A stretch of 64,000 nt of DNA from GCA-2683135 sp964507445 (GCA_964507445.1 CAZDQF010000005.1:62001-126000), one strand, 5' to 3'; positions 1 through 9,037 are shown, counted from the stretch's first letter. Translations and numbers: made by a program. The notes: a model not told the origin generated them from the sequence alone.

Positions 1-397
1 GCACGCCGATAGGGGCGCGCAGCTCGCCCAGCTGCTTCCAGGTGAGGACCTCGAGCATCTCGTCAAAGGTCCCGTATCCTCCGGGGAGCGCGATGAAGGC
101 CTTGGACTCCGCGATCATCAGCTCTTTTCTCGGCATCATCCCGGTGGTCACTTCCATCCGCTGCAGCCCCGGGTGCGCGATCTCCACCGTGTGAAGGAAC
201 CCTGGGATCACCCCGAGGACCTGTCCGCCGGCGTCGAGCACGGCGTCCGCACAGACCCCCATGAGACCGATGGACCCACCCCCGTAGACCAGGTCGTGGC
301 CACGCTCGACGAGGACCCGGCCCAGCTCCACGGCGGCCGCCTCGAAGGCGGGGCGCGCCCCTTTCTGGGATCCACAGAAGACACAGACGGCTGACAT
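1..397 (-). CDS. LOG-family (TIGR00730) Rossmann-fold protein, N-terminal part
   Basis: This frame starts with ATG at 397 and runs off the left edge, so only about 132 residues are visible. The N-terminus MSAVCVFCGSQKG, the glycine-rich YGGGSIGLMG segment and the PGGYGTFDEM motif (family signature PGGxGTxxE) identify the lysine-decarboxylase-like LOG family. Characterised members hydrolyse nucleoside 5'-monophosphates to free base and ribose 5-phosphate, for example cytokinin ribotides. The substrate here cannot be told from sequence. A TACAAT hexamer lies 9 bases before the ATG (407-412, minus strand), suggesting a very short or absent leader. It is divergent from the symporter at 446. Confidence 0.9.
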   Translation of the reverse strand, partial: MSAVCVFCGSQKGARPAFEAAAVELGRVLVERGHDLVYGGGSIGLMGVCADAVLDAGGQVLGVIPGFLHTVEIAHPGLQRMEVTTGMMPRKELMIAESKAFIALPGGYGTFDEMLEVLTWKQLGELRAPIGV

Positions 398-406
398 GGG
401 CGCGGG

Positions 407-412
407 ATTGTA
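407..412 (-). promoter_or_regulatory. -10-like TACAAT, 9 nt before the LOG-family start
   Basis: On the minus strand the hexamer TACAAT ends 9 bases before the ATG at 397. No Shine-Dalgarno sequence lies between them, so transcription would begin at or within a few bases of the start codon. It sits back to back with the element at 434-439. Confidence 0.5.
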
Positions 413-433
413 GCCCTGTGGAGCGAGCCCCGA

Positions 434-439
434 TAGGCT
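434..439 (+). promoter_or_regulatory. -10-like TAGGCT, 6 nt before a GTG start
   Basis: TAGGCT is followed by exactly six bases (GCCGCT) and then GTG at 446. This is the spacing expected when the first transcribed base is the first base of the start codon. The arrangement supports GTG 446 over the downstream ATG at 470. Confidence 0.55.
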
Positions 440-445
440 GCCGCT

Positions 446-3151
446 GTGCAGCTTCTAGACTGGGTTGTGATGGCGGCATACGCCGCGTTGGTGCTCTGGA
501 TCGGATGGAGAACCGGACGCGGCCACCAGACCACGGACGAGCTCTTCCTCGGCGGTCGCCGCATACCCGCGTGGGCCGCGTTCCTGTCCATGGTCGCCAC
601 GGAGCTGTCCGCGGCCACCTACATCGCGGTGCCGGCCGCCGCCTACGGAGGAGACTGGGCGTACCTGCAGTTCGCGTTCGGCGCCCTGGCGGGCAAGGTC
701 GTCCTGGGGGTGTGGTTCATCCGTCGCTACCACGCCATGGGCCTGGTGACGGTCTACGGGTTCCTCCAGCAGCGGTTCGGGCGCGGCGTGGAGCTGCTGG
801 CGTCCTGGTTCTTCCTGGTCGGTCGCCTGTTCGCCTCCGGATCACGCCTCTTCATCGGCGCCCTGGCCTTCGCCACGGTCACGGGCCAACCCATGGTGCC
901 TTCGATCCTCATGGCGGGGCTGGTGGCCGGGATCTACACCCTGAGCGGCGGCATCAAGGCGGTCATCTGGACCGACACCCTGCAGGGAGCGGTGTTCATC
1001 TTCGCCGCCGTGACGGCGCTCGTCGTGGTGCTGGGAGAGACCGGCGGTCTCGGTGAGGTCTGGACCACGGCGGAATCCGCGGACAAGACTCAGGTGTTCC
1101 ACTTCCCCGACCTTGGAGGACCCACGGCGGCCGAGATCTGGGATGCGTTGCTCGGGAACTACATCACCGGAGCCAGCGCGTTCCTGGTGGCCTTGTTCGG
1201 GGGCTTCTTCCTGACCCTGGCGAGCCACGGCACCGATCAGGATATGGTCCAGCGCCTGCTGACCACCCGCACGGGCAACAAGGGGGCCATGGCGCTGATC
1301 GGCTCGGCCATCACCAACTTCCCGCTGTCCGCCCTGTTCTTGTTCCTGGGCACATCCCTCTGGGTCTTCTATCGCCCCGACTCTCCCGACCCATGGACCG
1401 CTTACGACATCAGCGACTCGGGTCGGATCTTCCCTGTGTTCGTGCTCCACGAGATCCCCGCCGGTATCCGAGGGTTGATCTTCGCCGGGCTCTTCGCCGC
1501 CGCCATGTCCAGCATGGACTCCGCCCTCAACTCCCTGGCCACCACCTGGGTCGTGAACATCCGACGCAACGCTCAGGTGTCTCCCGAGGAGCGACTGCGG
1601 ATGACCCGAAGGGCGACCGTCGTGCTCGGACTGCTCCTCATCGGCGCCGCCCTTGGGTGCGTGGCCTGGGCGCAGGCCATGAAGGCCAGCGGATTCGGGT
1701 TGCTGGACGTGGCCCTCGGGAGCATGACCATCCTCTACGGCGGCCTCCTGGGGGCGTTCCTGGTGGGCATGATGACCGAGCGGGGCAGCCAGGGGAGCGT
1801 CATGGCGGGCATGCTCGCCAGCGGCTGCCTCGGGCTCGTCCTCCTGTTCCAGCCGCTGTACACCGACGGGGCGAAGGTGGTGGTGGCGTGGCCCTGGTGG
1901 ATCATCATCGGCACCGTCGTCTCCTTCGGCATCGGCGTCCTCGGGCGCAGCAAGCCGCGGCCTCCCGGGAAGCGGAGCCCACTGTGGTTCTTCCTCTACT
2001 GCGGCCTCGTGGTCTTGCTGCTGATGGAGGTAGGGGTGCGAGTCCTGAGCAAGGAGGCCCACGGTCACCTGCAGGTCGGCGACCTCAAGCTGGTGCCCTT
2101 TGCACGGGTCTCGGACGAGCACCGCCAGATCCTGAACACGAAGCTGGATCAATTCACCTACAAGATCCCGGACCGGGAGCTGGGGTGGACCATCCGACCC
2201 AACGGCCGCAGCCGTGACGGCATGGGCGCCGCCAACGCCATGGGCCTGCGCTCGGCGCCGTCTCCGGTCCGTCCCCCGTCCGACTCCGTGAGCCGGGTGC
2301 TGCTGCTGGGAGATTCCTACACCCACGGAGATGAGGTGCCCTGGAACGCCACCTGGGCGGCGCAGCTGCAACGCACCATGGGCGACAGCTACGAGATCCT
2401 CAACGGCGGCGTCGGCGGCTACGGCACGGACCAGGCGATCCTCCGCGGCCGGAGGCTTCGGGAGAAGCTGCGTCCTCAGTGGATCGTCCTCGGTATCCAC
2501 ACGGACGACATGCTCAGGAACGTCACCGTCATGCGGGCCATCCAGCACCCGTGGACCAACCTCCCCTGGCCCAAGCCCCGTTTCATCCTGGATGCGGACC
2601 AGGAGTCCGGCTTGAGGCTGGTCAATCACCCGGTGGAACCCTGGCCCCCGGAGAAGGTCATCGACGTGCTGGCGAACTACGACGACCACCCCGGGCTACG
2701 GGACTGGGATCGCCTGCGGTGGCCTGACCTCTACACGGATCGTGCCTGGTACGGATCTCGCCTGCTGCGATGGGTGGCCTCCAGGAAGATCCACCGCGAC
2801 CGTCACGAGGACCGGCAGGCCCTCATGCGGGACGAGAACGAGGCGGTGATGGTGACGGCTCTGCTCGCCCGCATGTTCTGTCGCGAGGTGACGGAGTCTG
2901 GCGCGCGACCCTTGGTGCTCTTGCTCCCCGCAGACGACGAGATCCCCGGGTACGCGGAGGGCAAGAACCCGCGACTGCGGTACCTGCACGCGCAGCTGGA
3001 GCGGCTGGAGGTGCCCTTTGTGGATGCGGGGTCCGCCCTCTTCAAGGAACTCAAGCCTGGCGAAAGCCCCGCAGCCCTCTATCTCATGAGCCACATGAAC
3101 CGGCGCGGCAACGGCGTCGTCGCGCGCACCCTCGCCCCCCTCCTCCGGTGA
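446..3151 (+). CDS. Sodium:solute symporter fused to a C-terminal SGNH-hydrolase-like domain
   Basis: 901 residues. Residues 1-500 are a typical SSS-family symporter, with the N-terminus MQLLDWVVMAAY, the LFLGGRRIPAW loop after helix 1, and the sodium-site helix AAMSSMDSALNSL at 352-364. After one more hydrophobic segment (512-534) comes a domain of about 350 residues resembling the SGNH/GDSL proteins common in planctomycetes. It has block I LLLGDSYTHGDE (nucleophile S624), block II NGGVGGYG (653-660), block III GIHTDDML (683-690) and block V SHMNRRGN with H883. Block III has Asp where Asn is usual, and the Asp normally 2-3 residues before the block V His is missing, so activity is uncertain. 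The domain would lie outside the cytoplasm if helix 14 is membrane-spanning. The stop codon overlaps the MFS gene start (GTGA). Confidence 0.88.
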   Translation: MQLLDWVVMAAYAALVLWIGWRTGRGHQTTDELFLGGRRIPAWAAFLSMVATELSAATYIAVPAAAYGGDWAYLQFAFGALAGKVVLGVWFIRRYHAMGLVTVYGFLQQRFGRGVELLASWFFLVGRLFASGSRLFIGALAFATVTGQPMVPSILMAGLVAGIYTLSGGIKAVIWTDTLQGAVFIFAAVTALVVVLGETGGLGEVWTTAESADKTQVFHFPDLGGPTAAEIWDALLGNYITGASAFLVALFGGFFLTLASHGTDQDMVQRLLTTRTGNKGAMALIGSAITNFPLSALFLFLGTSLWVFYRPDSPDPWTAYDISDSGRIFPVFVLHEIPAGIRGLIFAGLFAAAMSSMDSALNSLATTWVVNIRRNAQVSPEERLRMTRRATVVLGLLLIGAALGCVAWAQAMKASGFGLLDVALGSMTILYGGLLGAFLVGMMTERGSQGSVMAGMLASGCLGLVLLFQPLYTDGAKVVVAWPWWIIIGTVVSFGIGVLGRSKPRPPGKRSPLWFFLYCGLVVLLLMEVGVRVLSKEAHGHLQVGDLKLVPFARVSDEHRQILNTKLDQFTYKIPDRELGWTIRPNGRSRDGMGAANAMGLRSAPSPVRPPSDSVSRVLLLGDSYTHGDEVPWNATWAAQLQRTMGDSYEILNGGVGGYGTDQAILRGRRLREKLRPQWIVLGIHTDDMLRNVTVMRAIQHPWTNLPWPKPRFILDADQESGLRLVNHPVEPWPPEKVIDVLANYDDHPGLRDWDRLRWPDLYTDRAWYGSRLLRWVASRKIHRDRHEDRQALMRDENEAVMVTALLARMFCREVTESGARPLVLLLPADDEIPGYAEGKNPRLRYLHAQLERLEVPFVDAGSALFKELKPGESPAALYLMSHMNRRGNGVVARTLAPLLR

Positions 3152-4326
3152 ACCGACCTGGATTCGATACCCGACCGGTGGTCCTGGCCTACGTGGGCTT
3201 CTTCGCCTACCTCGGCTCCGCGGGCCCGTGGCTGACCACCTATCTGGCAGATCGCGGGTTCGGTCACGGCGTCGCCGGGACGCTCATGGCCACGTTGACC
3301 GCGTCCGCCATCACCGGCAGCCTGCTGGCGGCGCGGGTCGCGGACGCGCGACGAAACCGGCGTCAGCTGCAGCGCTTCCTCTCCCTGGGAGCCACCGCCG
3401 CGACCCTCTGCTGGCTGTGGGTCACCGAACCCTGGATGGGATACGGGGTGGTCATCCTGCAAGGCCTGTGCATCGGGCCTCAGATCCCCATGCTCGACGC
3501 CACCACCATCGACGGCCTGGGCAAGGAGCGCCGACGCTACGGCCGTATCCGCGTGTGGGGGTCCCTGTCCTGGGGCGTCGCGACCCTGGTGATCGGCGCC
3601 AGCAGGCAGTACGAAGCGGGAGCGGAGTGGATCATCCCCGTGTCCATGTCCGGGTGGCTCCTCATCTACCACCTCTCCACCTGGACCATGGCGGACACGC
3701 AAGCACCGGCGGAGCACCAGCGGCCGCAACTCGACCTGAAGGCGGCCTTCCGCTGCGCGCCCCTCATGCTGCTGCTGTTCACGTCCGCGCTTCACGGCGT
3801 CGCGTTCAGCAACTACGAGTATTTCTCCGCCCGGACCTTTGAAGAGTTCGGTGTCTCCCCCTTCGGGATCTCCGGCATCCTGATGGTCGGGATCCTGTGC
3901 GAGTCGGTGGTGTTCTGGACGGCGCCTTTGCTGCTCGCCCGTTGGAACCCGCTGCACCTCGCAATCGTCGCCTTGCTGGCCACGGGCGTCCGCTGGTGGG
4001 TCATGCCGCAGATCGGCTCCGTCGCCGGGTTCGCCCTCCTGCAACCCACCCACGCGTTCAGCTTCGCCCTCTGGTACAGCGCCGCCCTCCACCTCATCTC
4101 CCGGTTCGTCCATGAAGAGGTGCGGACCAGCGGACAGACCCTGCTGTTCATCTCCCTGTCGGGAGGCATGGCCGTCGGCGTCGCCGTCGGCGGCACGCTC
4201 CGTGAGCAGCTCGGGACGACGGCCACCTTCCAGGGGGCCGCGGTGGTCGAGCTGCTGGCGGCGGCGGTCCTGATCCTGTCCGCTGGCCTCTTCAGCCGCA
4301 GAGAAACGGTCGGCGCCAGGGACTGA
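3148..4326 (+). CDS. MFS transporter, MFS_1-like / nucleoside:H+ symporter type
   Basis: 392 residues starting at GTG 3148, which overlaps the stop of the preceding fusion protein by four bases (GTGA). This indicates translational coupling. The protein is almost entirely hydrophobic, consistent with 12 transmembrane segments. The YGRIRVWGSLSWG motif near residue 130 is characteristic of the MFS_1_like / NupG-like branch, whose members move nucleosides, disaccharides or phenylpropionate. The substrate cannot be assigned. Its 3' end converges on the FHA-protease gene with only 13 bases between. Confidence 0.85.
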   Translation: MNRPGFDTRPVVLAYVGFFAYLGSAGPWLTTYLADRGFGHGVAGTLMATLTASAITGSLLAARVADARRNRRQLQRFLSLGATAATLCWLWVTEPWMGYGVVILQGLCIGPQIPMLDATTIDGLGKERRRYGRIRVWGSLSWGVATLVIGASRQYEAGAEWIIPVSMSGWLLIYHLSTWTMADTQAPAEHQRPQLDLKAAFRCAPLMLLLFTSALHGVAFSNYEYFSARTFEEFGVSPFGISGILMVGILCESVVFWTAPLLLARWNPLHLAIVALLATGVRWWVMPQIGSVAGFALLQPTHAFSFALWYSAALHLISRFVHEEVRTSGQTLLFISLSGGMAVGVAVGGTLREQLGTTATFQGAAVVELLAAAVLILSAGLFSRRETVGARD

Positions 4327-4339
4327 GCGCGAGGGCGGG

Positions 4340-6052
4340 CTACTTGTCTTCTACCAGCGCCGACTCGCGATCCAGCTCTGGCTCCTGCAACGGCGCTGGC
4401 TTGGAGCCGCTGTCCCGCAGGGTCTTCAGCAGATCCCGAGCGAAGCGGATCGGGGTCCCGTAGTTGGCGCCGGTGAAGTTACGGCTGATGGCCGTGTTGA
4501 TCCCCACCACCATCTGATCCTCATTGAAGACCGGCCCGCCGCTGCCGCCGTTATAGGTCACCGCGTCGTACACCAACTGCGTGTCGCTCTTGCTGGAGAG
4601 CGCACCCTTGGTGAAGACCGGCTCGATGCCCTTCATCTGGGTGAGGTTCTTGACCAGGCTGTGATTCGCGTCGTCCGAGCGATTGACCAGGTCCTTGAGG
4701 GTGCTGGTGGGCAACTTTTGCATGAGGCCCGAGAGACCCTCCGGGTACCCGATGACATACACGTCCATCCCCGCCTCGAGGGAGTTCTTCGGGCCTGACA
4801 GCGGGAGCACCGGGAGGTCATCGGGTACCGAGACGAGCCGGACCACGGCGATGTCCTGGTCCTCATGAACGGTCATGCGCTGCAACGGCACGGGCTCGAC
4901 GCGCCCCGGAAAACAGGCGATGAACACCTCTCTTACGGCCCGGAAGCCGCGGTCCAGGAGCGGTGAGCCGAAGGAGTCGTCTTCGTACCAAGGATCGATG
5001 ACGTGGCGGTTTGACAGCACCAGCCCCGACTTGTCGATCAGGAACCCTGAACCGGAGACCCAATCCATGTGCTTGGGCCCTTCGCCACCGAGGGTCACCG
5101 GGACCCGAACCTTGGGGTCGGGCTTGCCCGTCTTCGGATCAATGACCCAGCGGAGGAACTGCTTGCGCTCCGGGTGATAGAAGGAGATCCCGACGTAGAT
5201 GAAGCAGACGCCGCGGTGATAGTCCTTGTGGATGCGCTTCGCCGCACCGGCCTGGAGTTCAGCGGCGCTCATGCGGGCGACTACGTCCTGGGTCTTGGTC
5301 GAGAGATCCTGCATCTCCGCCTCTCGCTTCTTCGATCGAACCGTGAGGCGAGCCAGCTCGTCAGCAATCTCGTCGTCCAGCTTCCTCGCTTGATCGGTCA
5401 GGCGCCGCTCCATGTCCTCTCGCTCGACACGGCTCTGGGTCAGGAGCGCCAGCAACCGATCGCCCTCCTCCTGATCCGCCCGGTGACGCGCGTCCATGAC
5501 CCGGACGGTCTCCTGGGAATCGAGCATCGTCTTCACCAGCACGACCCCCAGTCCGATGATCACGGCCCCCATCACGGTCAGCGCCACCTGGAAACGACGG
5601 GTGCTGTTGGCAACGGCCTCCTTGACCAGTTGACGAGCGAACACGGTCATCCGCGTGGCGCGGGTCGCCCGGGGACGGTCCGCAGAGACCACATCTCGGG
5701 CATCCCCCACCATCTGGTGGAAGGTCTTGGTGGGTCTCCGAGCCTGGGAGAGGCGGAACCGGAACAACGGCCCCTCCTGTCCAAGCCGCACCAGGTCGTT
5801 CTGCTGAATGGCCGCTTCCATGACGGGCTCGTCGTTGAGGAGCACGGGAGCGTCCGTCAGGCTACGGATGAACCAACGGCCCTCCCGGTCCTCGAGCTCC
5901 AGGTGCCGCGGCGCCACGGGCCGACGAGCAGAGGGCGGGATGCGGACCACGCAGTCTCCGTCGGAACCGATGACGACAGGGTTCGCCTGGGGGGTGAGCG
6001 TCACTCCCTTGAGGCTCCCGGAGAGGCAGAACAAGACCGGATGAACAGGCAT
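4340..6052 (-). CDS. FHA domain - transmembrane - coiled coil - trypsin-like serine protease
   Basis: 570 residues from ATG 6052. Residues 1-100 look like a forkhead-associated (phosphothreonine-binding) fold: VVIGSDGDCVVRIP, PRHLELEDREGRW and the LLNDEPV turn. One membrane helix spans about 155-176, followed by a charged heptad-like coiled coil (180-260). Residues 315-545 are a DegP-type trypsin domain with a complete triad: H350 in SNRHV, D400 in DQDIAVV and S504 in GGSGGPV. This implies a cytoplasmic phospho-reader coupled across the membrane to an outward-facing protease. No PDZ domain is present. It is last in a minus-strand run with the permease upstream (34-base gap). A TATCAT element lies 8 bases upstream of the ATG, so it may also have its own promoter. 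Confidence 0.87.
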   Translation of the reverse strand: MPVHPVLFCLSGSLKGVTLTPQANPVVIGSDGDCVVRIPPSARRPVAPRHLELEDREGRWFIRSLTDAPVLLNDEPVMEAAIQQNDLVRLGQEGPLFRFRLSQARRPTKTFHQMVGDARDVVSADRPRATRATRMTVFARQLVKEAVANSTRRFQVALTVMGAVIIGLGVVLVKTMLDSQETVRVMDARHRADQEEGDRLLALLTQSRVEREDMERRLTDQARKLDDEIADELARLTVRSKKREAEMQDLSTKTQDVVARMSAAELQAGAAKRIHKDYHRGVCFIYVGISFYHPERKQFLRWVIDPKTGKPDPKVRVPVTLGGEGPKHMDWVSGSGFLIDKSGLVLSNRHVIDPWYEDDSFGSPLLDRGFRAVREVFIACFPGRVEPVPLQRMTVHEDQDIAVVRLVSVPDDLPVLPLSGPKNSLEAGMDVYVIGYPEGLSGLMQKLPTSTLKDLVNRSDDANHSLVKNLTQMKGIEPVFTKGALSSKSDTQLVYDAVTYNGGSGGPVFNEDQMVVGINTAISRNFTGANYGTPIRFARDLLKTLRDSGSKPAPLQEPELDRESALVEDK

Positions 6053-6060
6053 CACCGTCG

Positions 6061-6066
6061 ATGATA
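6061..6066 (-). promoter_or_regulatory. -10-like TATCAT, 8 nt before the FHA-protease start
   Basis: On the minus strand TATCAT is followed by eight bases and ATG 6052. It lies in the 34-base gap after the permease gene and could give the protease its own leaderless transcript within the operon. Confidence 0.45.
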
Positions 6067-6086
6067 GCGAGTGTGGGCGAAAATCG

Positions 6087-7436
6087 TCAGGGCCGAGTTG
6101 GCGGCATCGTTCGCTGACGACGGAACCGGAACAGGTAGAACCACACCGCCGCGAGGATCCAGCACACTCCGATCCAGGCTGCATTGCGGTTCTCATCCAC
6201 CTGGAACGCTCCGTAGATGATCGCCAGCTCCAGCAGCAGGAACCCGAGCGGGACCACGGGATAGAGGGGAACCCGGAACGGACGATGCGCGCCCGGTGAC
6301 CTGGTTCGCAGGATCACCAGCGCCAGCGCCGTCAGGCAGAAGAACGGAGCCTCCACGAACACGACCCCCGTCAGGAGACGCCCGACGCCGTCCTTTCCGG
6401 CCCCCACGGCGAACACAAGACCGAGGACCCCCACCAGGAGGATCGCCGGCAAGGGGGTCTTGAAGCGAGAGTGTACGCGGGCGAACACCTGGAAGAACCG
6501 ACCGTCCTGGGCCATGCCGCACAGGAGCCGGGGACCCGAGAGGAGCTGGGCGTTGAGCACGCCGAGAGCGGAGAACGCCACCGCCGCGGCGATCAGCTTG
6601 CTCCCGGTCGATGGGAGCACCGTGGACACGGCGTCCGCGGCCAGGGTGTCGCTCGTGGAAACGCCCTCGTACCCCAGGAGCGCGAAGTACGCCCAGTTCG
6701 CGACCAGGTAGACCAGGATCACCAGGACCACGCCGGCGATGATGGACAGGGGGATGTTGCGCCTCGGGTTCTTGATCTCGCCGCCGATCCACAGAGCGTG
6801 CTGCCACCCTCCGAAGGAGAACAGGGCCGGGACCAGGGCCGCGAACAACAACCGCAGCCAGGGTTCGCCCGAGGAGTCGGCGGCGGGCGCCGTCACCCCT
6901 CCGCCTGCGCTCTGAGGAGTGAAGATGAGGGGCAGGGCGCCCACCATGACCAGGGTCCCGACCTTGGCGAACACGGTCACGTTCTGGATCGCCGCACCCT
7001 GCTTGACGCCGACCACGTTCGCCAACGCCAGACCGCCGATGAGGGTCGCTGCCATGGCGGTCACCGCCACGCCCCCCGGGACCTCACCCGTCACCAGCAG
7101 CCCGATATTCTCGGCGCAGATGATGGCGATGATGGCCGCGGCCCCCGGGAGAATGGCCGTTGAGTAACAGAAGACGAAGCAGAAGGCGACGAAGGGCCCG
7201 AACGCATCGCGCAGGACCTCATACTGGCCTCCCGTGCGCCCGTACATGCCGCCCAGCTCAGCGAACACCAGCGCACCCAGCAGCGCCACGAAGCCCCCCA
7301 AGGCCCAGGTCCACATGGCGAGCTGAGCGCTCCCGGCGACCTGCGCCACGGTGGTGGGTGTGAAGAAGATGCCGACGCCGACGATCGCGCCCACGACGAT
7401 GCAGGTGGCGCTCAACGGGCCCAGGACCCGCTCCAT
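6087..7436 (-). CDS. APC-superfamily amino-acid permease
   Basis: 449 residues from ATG 7436 (N-terminus MERVLGPLSATCIVVGAI). An upstream in-frame GTG at 7466 would add 10 residues and overlap the previous gene by 13 bases. ATG 7436 matches the usual APC N-terminus better and has a G-rich stretch just upstream. The first helix carries the conserved GAIVGVGIFFTP motif (GxG(I/V)xxxP type), and the hydrophobicity fits 12 helices. The family exchanges or imports amino acids by proton symport or antiport, and the substrate is not predictable. It follows a hypothetical gene by 17 bases and precedes the FHA-protease, so the set is probably co-transcribed. Confidence 0.88.
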   Translation of the reverse strand: MERVLGPLSATCIVVGAIVGVGIFFTPTTVAQVAGSAQLAMWTWALGGFVALLGALVFAELGGMYGRTGGQYEVLRDAFGPFVAFCFVFCYSTAILPGAAAIIAIICAENIGLLVTGEVPGGVAVTAMAATLIGGLALANVVGVKQGAAIQNVTVFAKVGTLVMVGALPLIFTPQSAGGGVTAPAADSSGEPWLRLLFAALVPALFSFGGWQHALWIGGEIKNPRRNIPLSIIAGVVLVILVYLVANWAYFALLGYEGVSTSDTLAADAVSTVLPSTGSKLIAAAVAFSALGVLNAQLLSGPRLLCGMAQDGRFFQVFARVHSRFKTPLPAILLVGVLGLVFAVGAGKDGVGRLLTGVVFVEAPFFCLTALALVILRTRSPGAHRPFRVPLYPVVPLGFLLLELAIIYGAFQVDENRNAAWIGVCWILAAVWFYLFRFRRQRTMPPTRP

Positions 7437-7453
7437 GGGGGCGCCCCCGTTGG

Positions 7454-8113
7454 TCACCGCAACCACCTCCCCGAGCGCAACGGATCGGCGTCTTCGTTGA
7501 AGCGGAGCGTCAGCACCGCCGGACCGGACGTCCCCGGGGGGAGACTGAACCGAACGGGGCTCTCCGCCGATCCCGGCAACCGAACCCCATCCAGCCCCAC
7601 CTCGACGTGATCGCCACGCAGCCCTTCCAGCAGGAGGCAGGTGGAGCCTTCGGGGATGTCCACGTCACCGAAGCATGCTCCGAGCCCCAGTATTCTCGGA
7701 GCCACCAGGGAGACGCCCTCCGATTCCTCCGGGGGGTTCCAGGCATAAGACCACGTCAGCCGATGGTCGCCGGCGGCCAGGTCGTCGGGCAGGACATACC
7801 CCTCCCGGTCTTCCGCCATGGCTCGCTTCGACGGGACACAGTAGGCGCCGTCCAGCTCCAGGGTCCGCAGCCCGGTGGCGTTCACCTCCACCTCCAACCG
7901 ACTCAGCTTCACCGGGCATGAAAAGGACGCCTCCAGCTCGAGGATGGCGAAGTCCCCCTCCGCCACCAACCGCTCCTGGAGCGTGGCGATGGAGAGGGGT
8001 CCCACCTGCTCCCCATCAACGTCCGCCCGCACCTCATCGAGGGTCCGGGCGACGGACTGTTCGTCCAGCAAGGGACGGAAGCCATCGATCGACAAAGCAA
8101 CACCCGCGTCCAT
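7454..8113 (-). CDS. Hypothetical protein, probably beta-sandwich rich
   Basis: 219 residues with no signal peptide and no family that I recognise. The sequence alternates short hydrophobic strands with turns. The stretch VEVGLDGVRLPGS followed by LPPGTSGPAVLTLRF resembles the closing strands of jelly-roll ligand-binding domains attached to glycoside hydrolases, but no catalytic motif is visible. The ATG at 8113 directly abuts the stop of the epimerase-like gene (TAA then ATG on the minus strand), and the 3' end lies against the permease start. It is therefore the middle gene of an operon, and its role is probably linked to one of these partners. Confidence 0.7.
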   Translation of the reverse strand: MDAGVALSIDGFRPLLDEQSVARTLDEVRADVDGEQVGPLSIATLQERLVAEGDFAILELEASFSCPVKLSRLEVEVNATGLRTLELDGAYCVPSKRAMAEDREGYVLPDDLAAGDHRLTWSYAWNPPEESEGVSLVAPRILGLGACFGDVDIPEGSTCLLLEGLRGDHVEVGLDGVRLPGSAESPVRFSLPPGTSGPAVLTLRFNEDADPLRSGRWLR

Positions 8114-9004
8114 TTACCGCCCCTTCCCCATGAGATCTGCGAGCGCCGCGTCGATGTCCTGGAAGCGGGACCGGAAACCAGACGCGTCCGCCCGCTCAGG
8201 CAACACCCGCTGGCTGCCCAGCAGGACCTCCGCCACCTCTCCCAACATCAGTCGGATGGCAAACCCGGGCACCGGCAACCAGGAGGGGCGGCCGATGGAC
8301 CTACCCAGGGCCTGACAGAATCGCTTCATGGTCACGGGATTCGGCGAGGTCCCGTTGACGGCGCCCCGGACGTCGTCCTTGTCCATGGCGTGGAGGATCA
8401 AGTCCACCAGGTCATCGCCATGAATCCAGCTCATCCACTGCCTGCCGCTGCCAACCGGGCCCCCCGCGAAGAACCGGAACGGCGGCAACATGGCCTTGAT
8501 AGCGCCCCCGTCGGGACCGAGGACGACGCCGATGCGCAACAGGACGGTCCTGACGCCGTGGGACTCCGCCTCCGCTCCGGCCGCCTCCCAGTCCTTGCAG
8601 GTGTCCACGAGGAACGCGCCGGAAGGCCCCGGGCCAGAAGACTCAACCAGCTCTTCGTCGCCACGGTCACCATAGAAGCCGATGGCAGAAGCCTGGATCA
8701 GGACCTTGGGACGCGGCTCGTGGGCGAACCGCGCGACCAGGTCCCGGGTCAGGTCCACCCGACTGGATCTCATGATCTCCTTCTGGGCTGCGGACCACCT
8801 GCGGGCGAACAGGTTCTCGCCGGTCAGGTTGATGACCGCATCGGCGTCCAGGGGACCGTCCGTGCAAGGCGCCCAGGTGATCCCGGGGTCCGCGGGGCGA
8901 TCCGGATTCCTCGTCAGCACGACCACGTGGTCTCCTCGATCCGCCAACCGGCGGGCCAGGCGCCTGCCGATGAACCCGCTCCCCCCAGCGATGACGACTC
9001 TCAT
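8114..9004 (-). CDS. TIGR01777 / YfcH-type NAD(P)-dependent epimerase-like protein
   Basis: 296 residues from ATG 9004. The N-terminus MRVVIAGGSGFIGRRLA is a Rossmann GxxGxxG motif. The VINLTGENLFARRW segment and the SAIGFYGDRG motif are typical of the TIGR01777 branch of extended short-chain dehydrogenases, which has the DUF1731 type of C-terminal end. The biochemical activity of this branch is poorly defined. A TATCAT hexamer 7 bases before ATG suggests a leaderless transcript that heads the four-gene minus-strand run down to 4340. It is divergent from the glyoxalase-fold gene. Confidence 0.87.
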   Translation of the reverse strand: MRVVIAGGSGFIGRRLARRLADRGDHVVVLTRNPDRPADPGITWAPCTDGPLDADAVINLTGENLFARRWSAAQKEIMRSSRVDLTRDLVARFAHEPRPKVLIQASAIGFYGDRGDEELVESSGPGPSGAFLVDTCKDWEAAGAEAESHGVRTVLLRIGVVLGPDGGAIKAMLPPFRFFAGGPVGSGRQWMSWIHGDDLVDLILHAMDKDDVRGAVNGTSPNPVTMKRFCQALGRSIGRPSWLPVPGFAIRLMLGEVAEVLLGSQRVLPERADASGFRSRFQDIDAALADLMGKGR

Positions 9005-9011
9005 GATCGAG

Positions 9012-9017
9012 ATGATA
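9012..9017 (-). promoter_or_regulatory. -10-like TATCAT, 7 nt before the TIGR01777 start
   Basis: Minus-strand TATCAT ends seven bases before ATG 9004 with no ribosome binding site between. The oppositely directed element at 9038-9043 is only 20 bases away, forming a compact bidirectional promoter. Confidence 0.55.
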
Positions 9018-9037
9018 GCGATCCGAGGTCGGGGCGT

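Noticed and set aside
842..2689. 615-codon minus-strand open frame opposite the symporter-SGNH gene
   Set aside because: Long antisense frames are common in G+C-rich coding DNA. The translation is low-complexity, rich in Gly, His, Arg and Gln, with no family pattern, and the plus strand has a clear protein.
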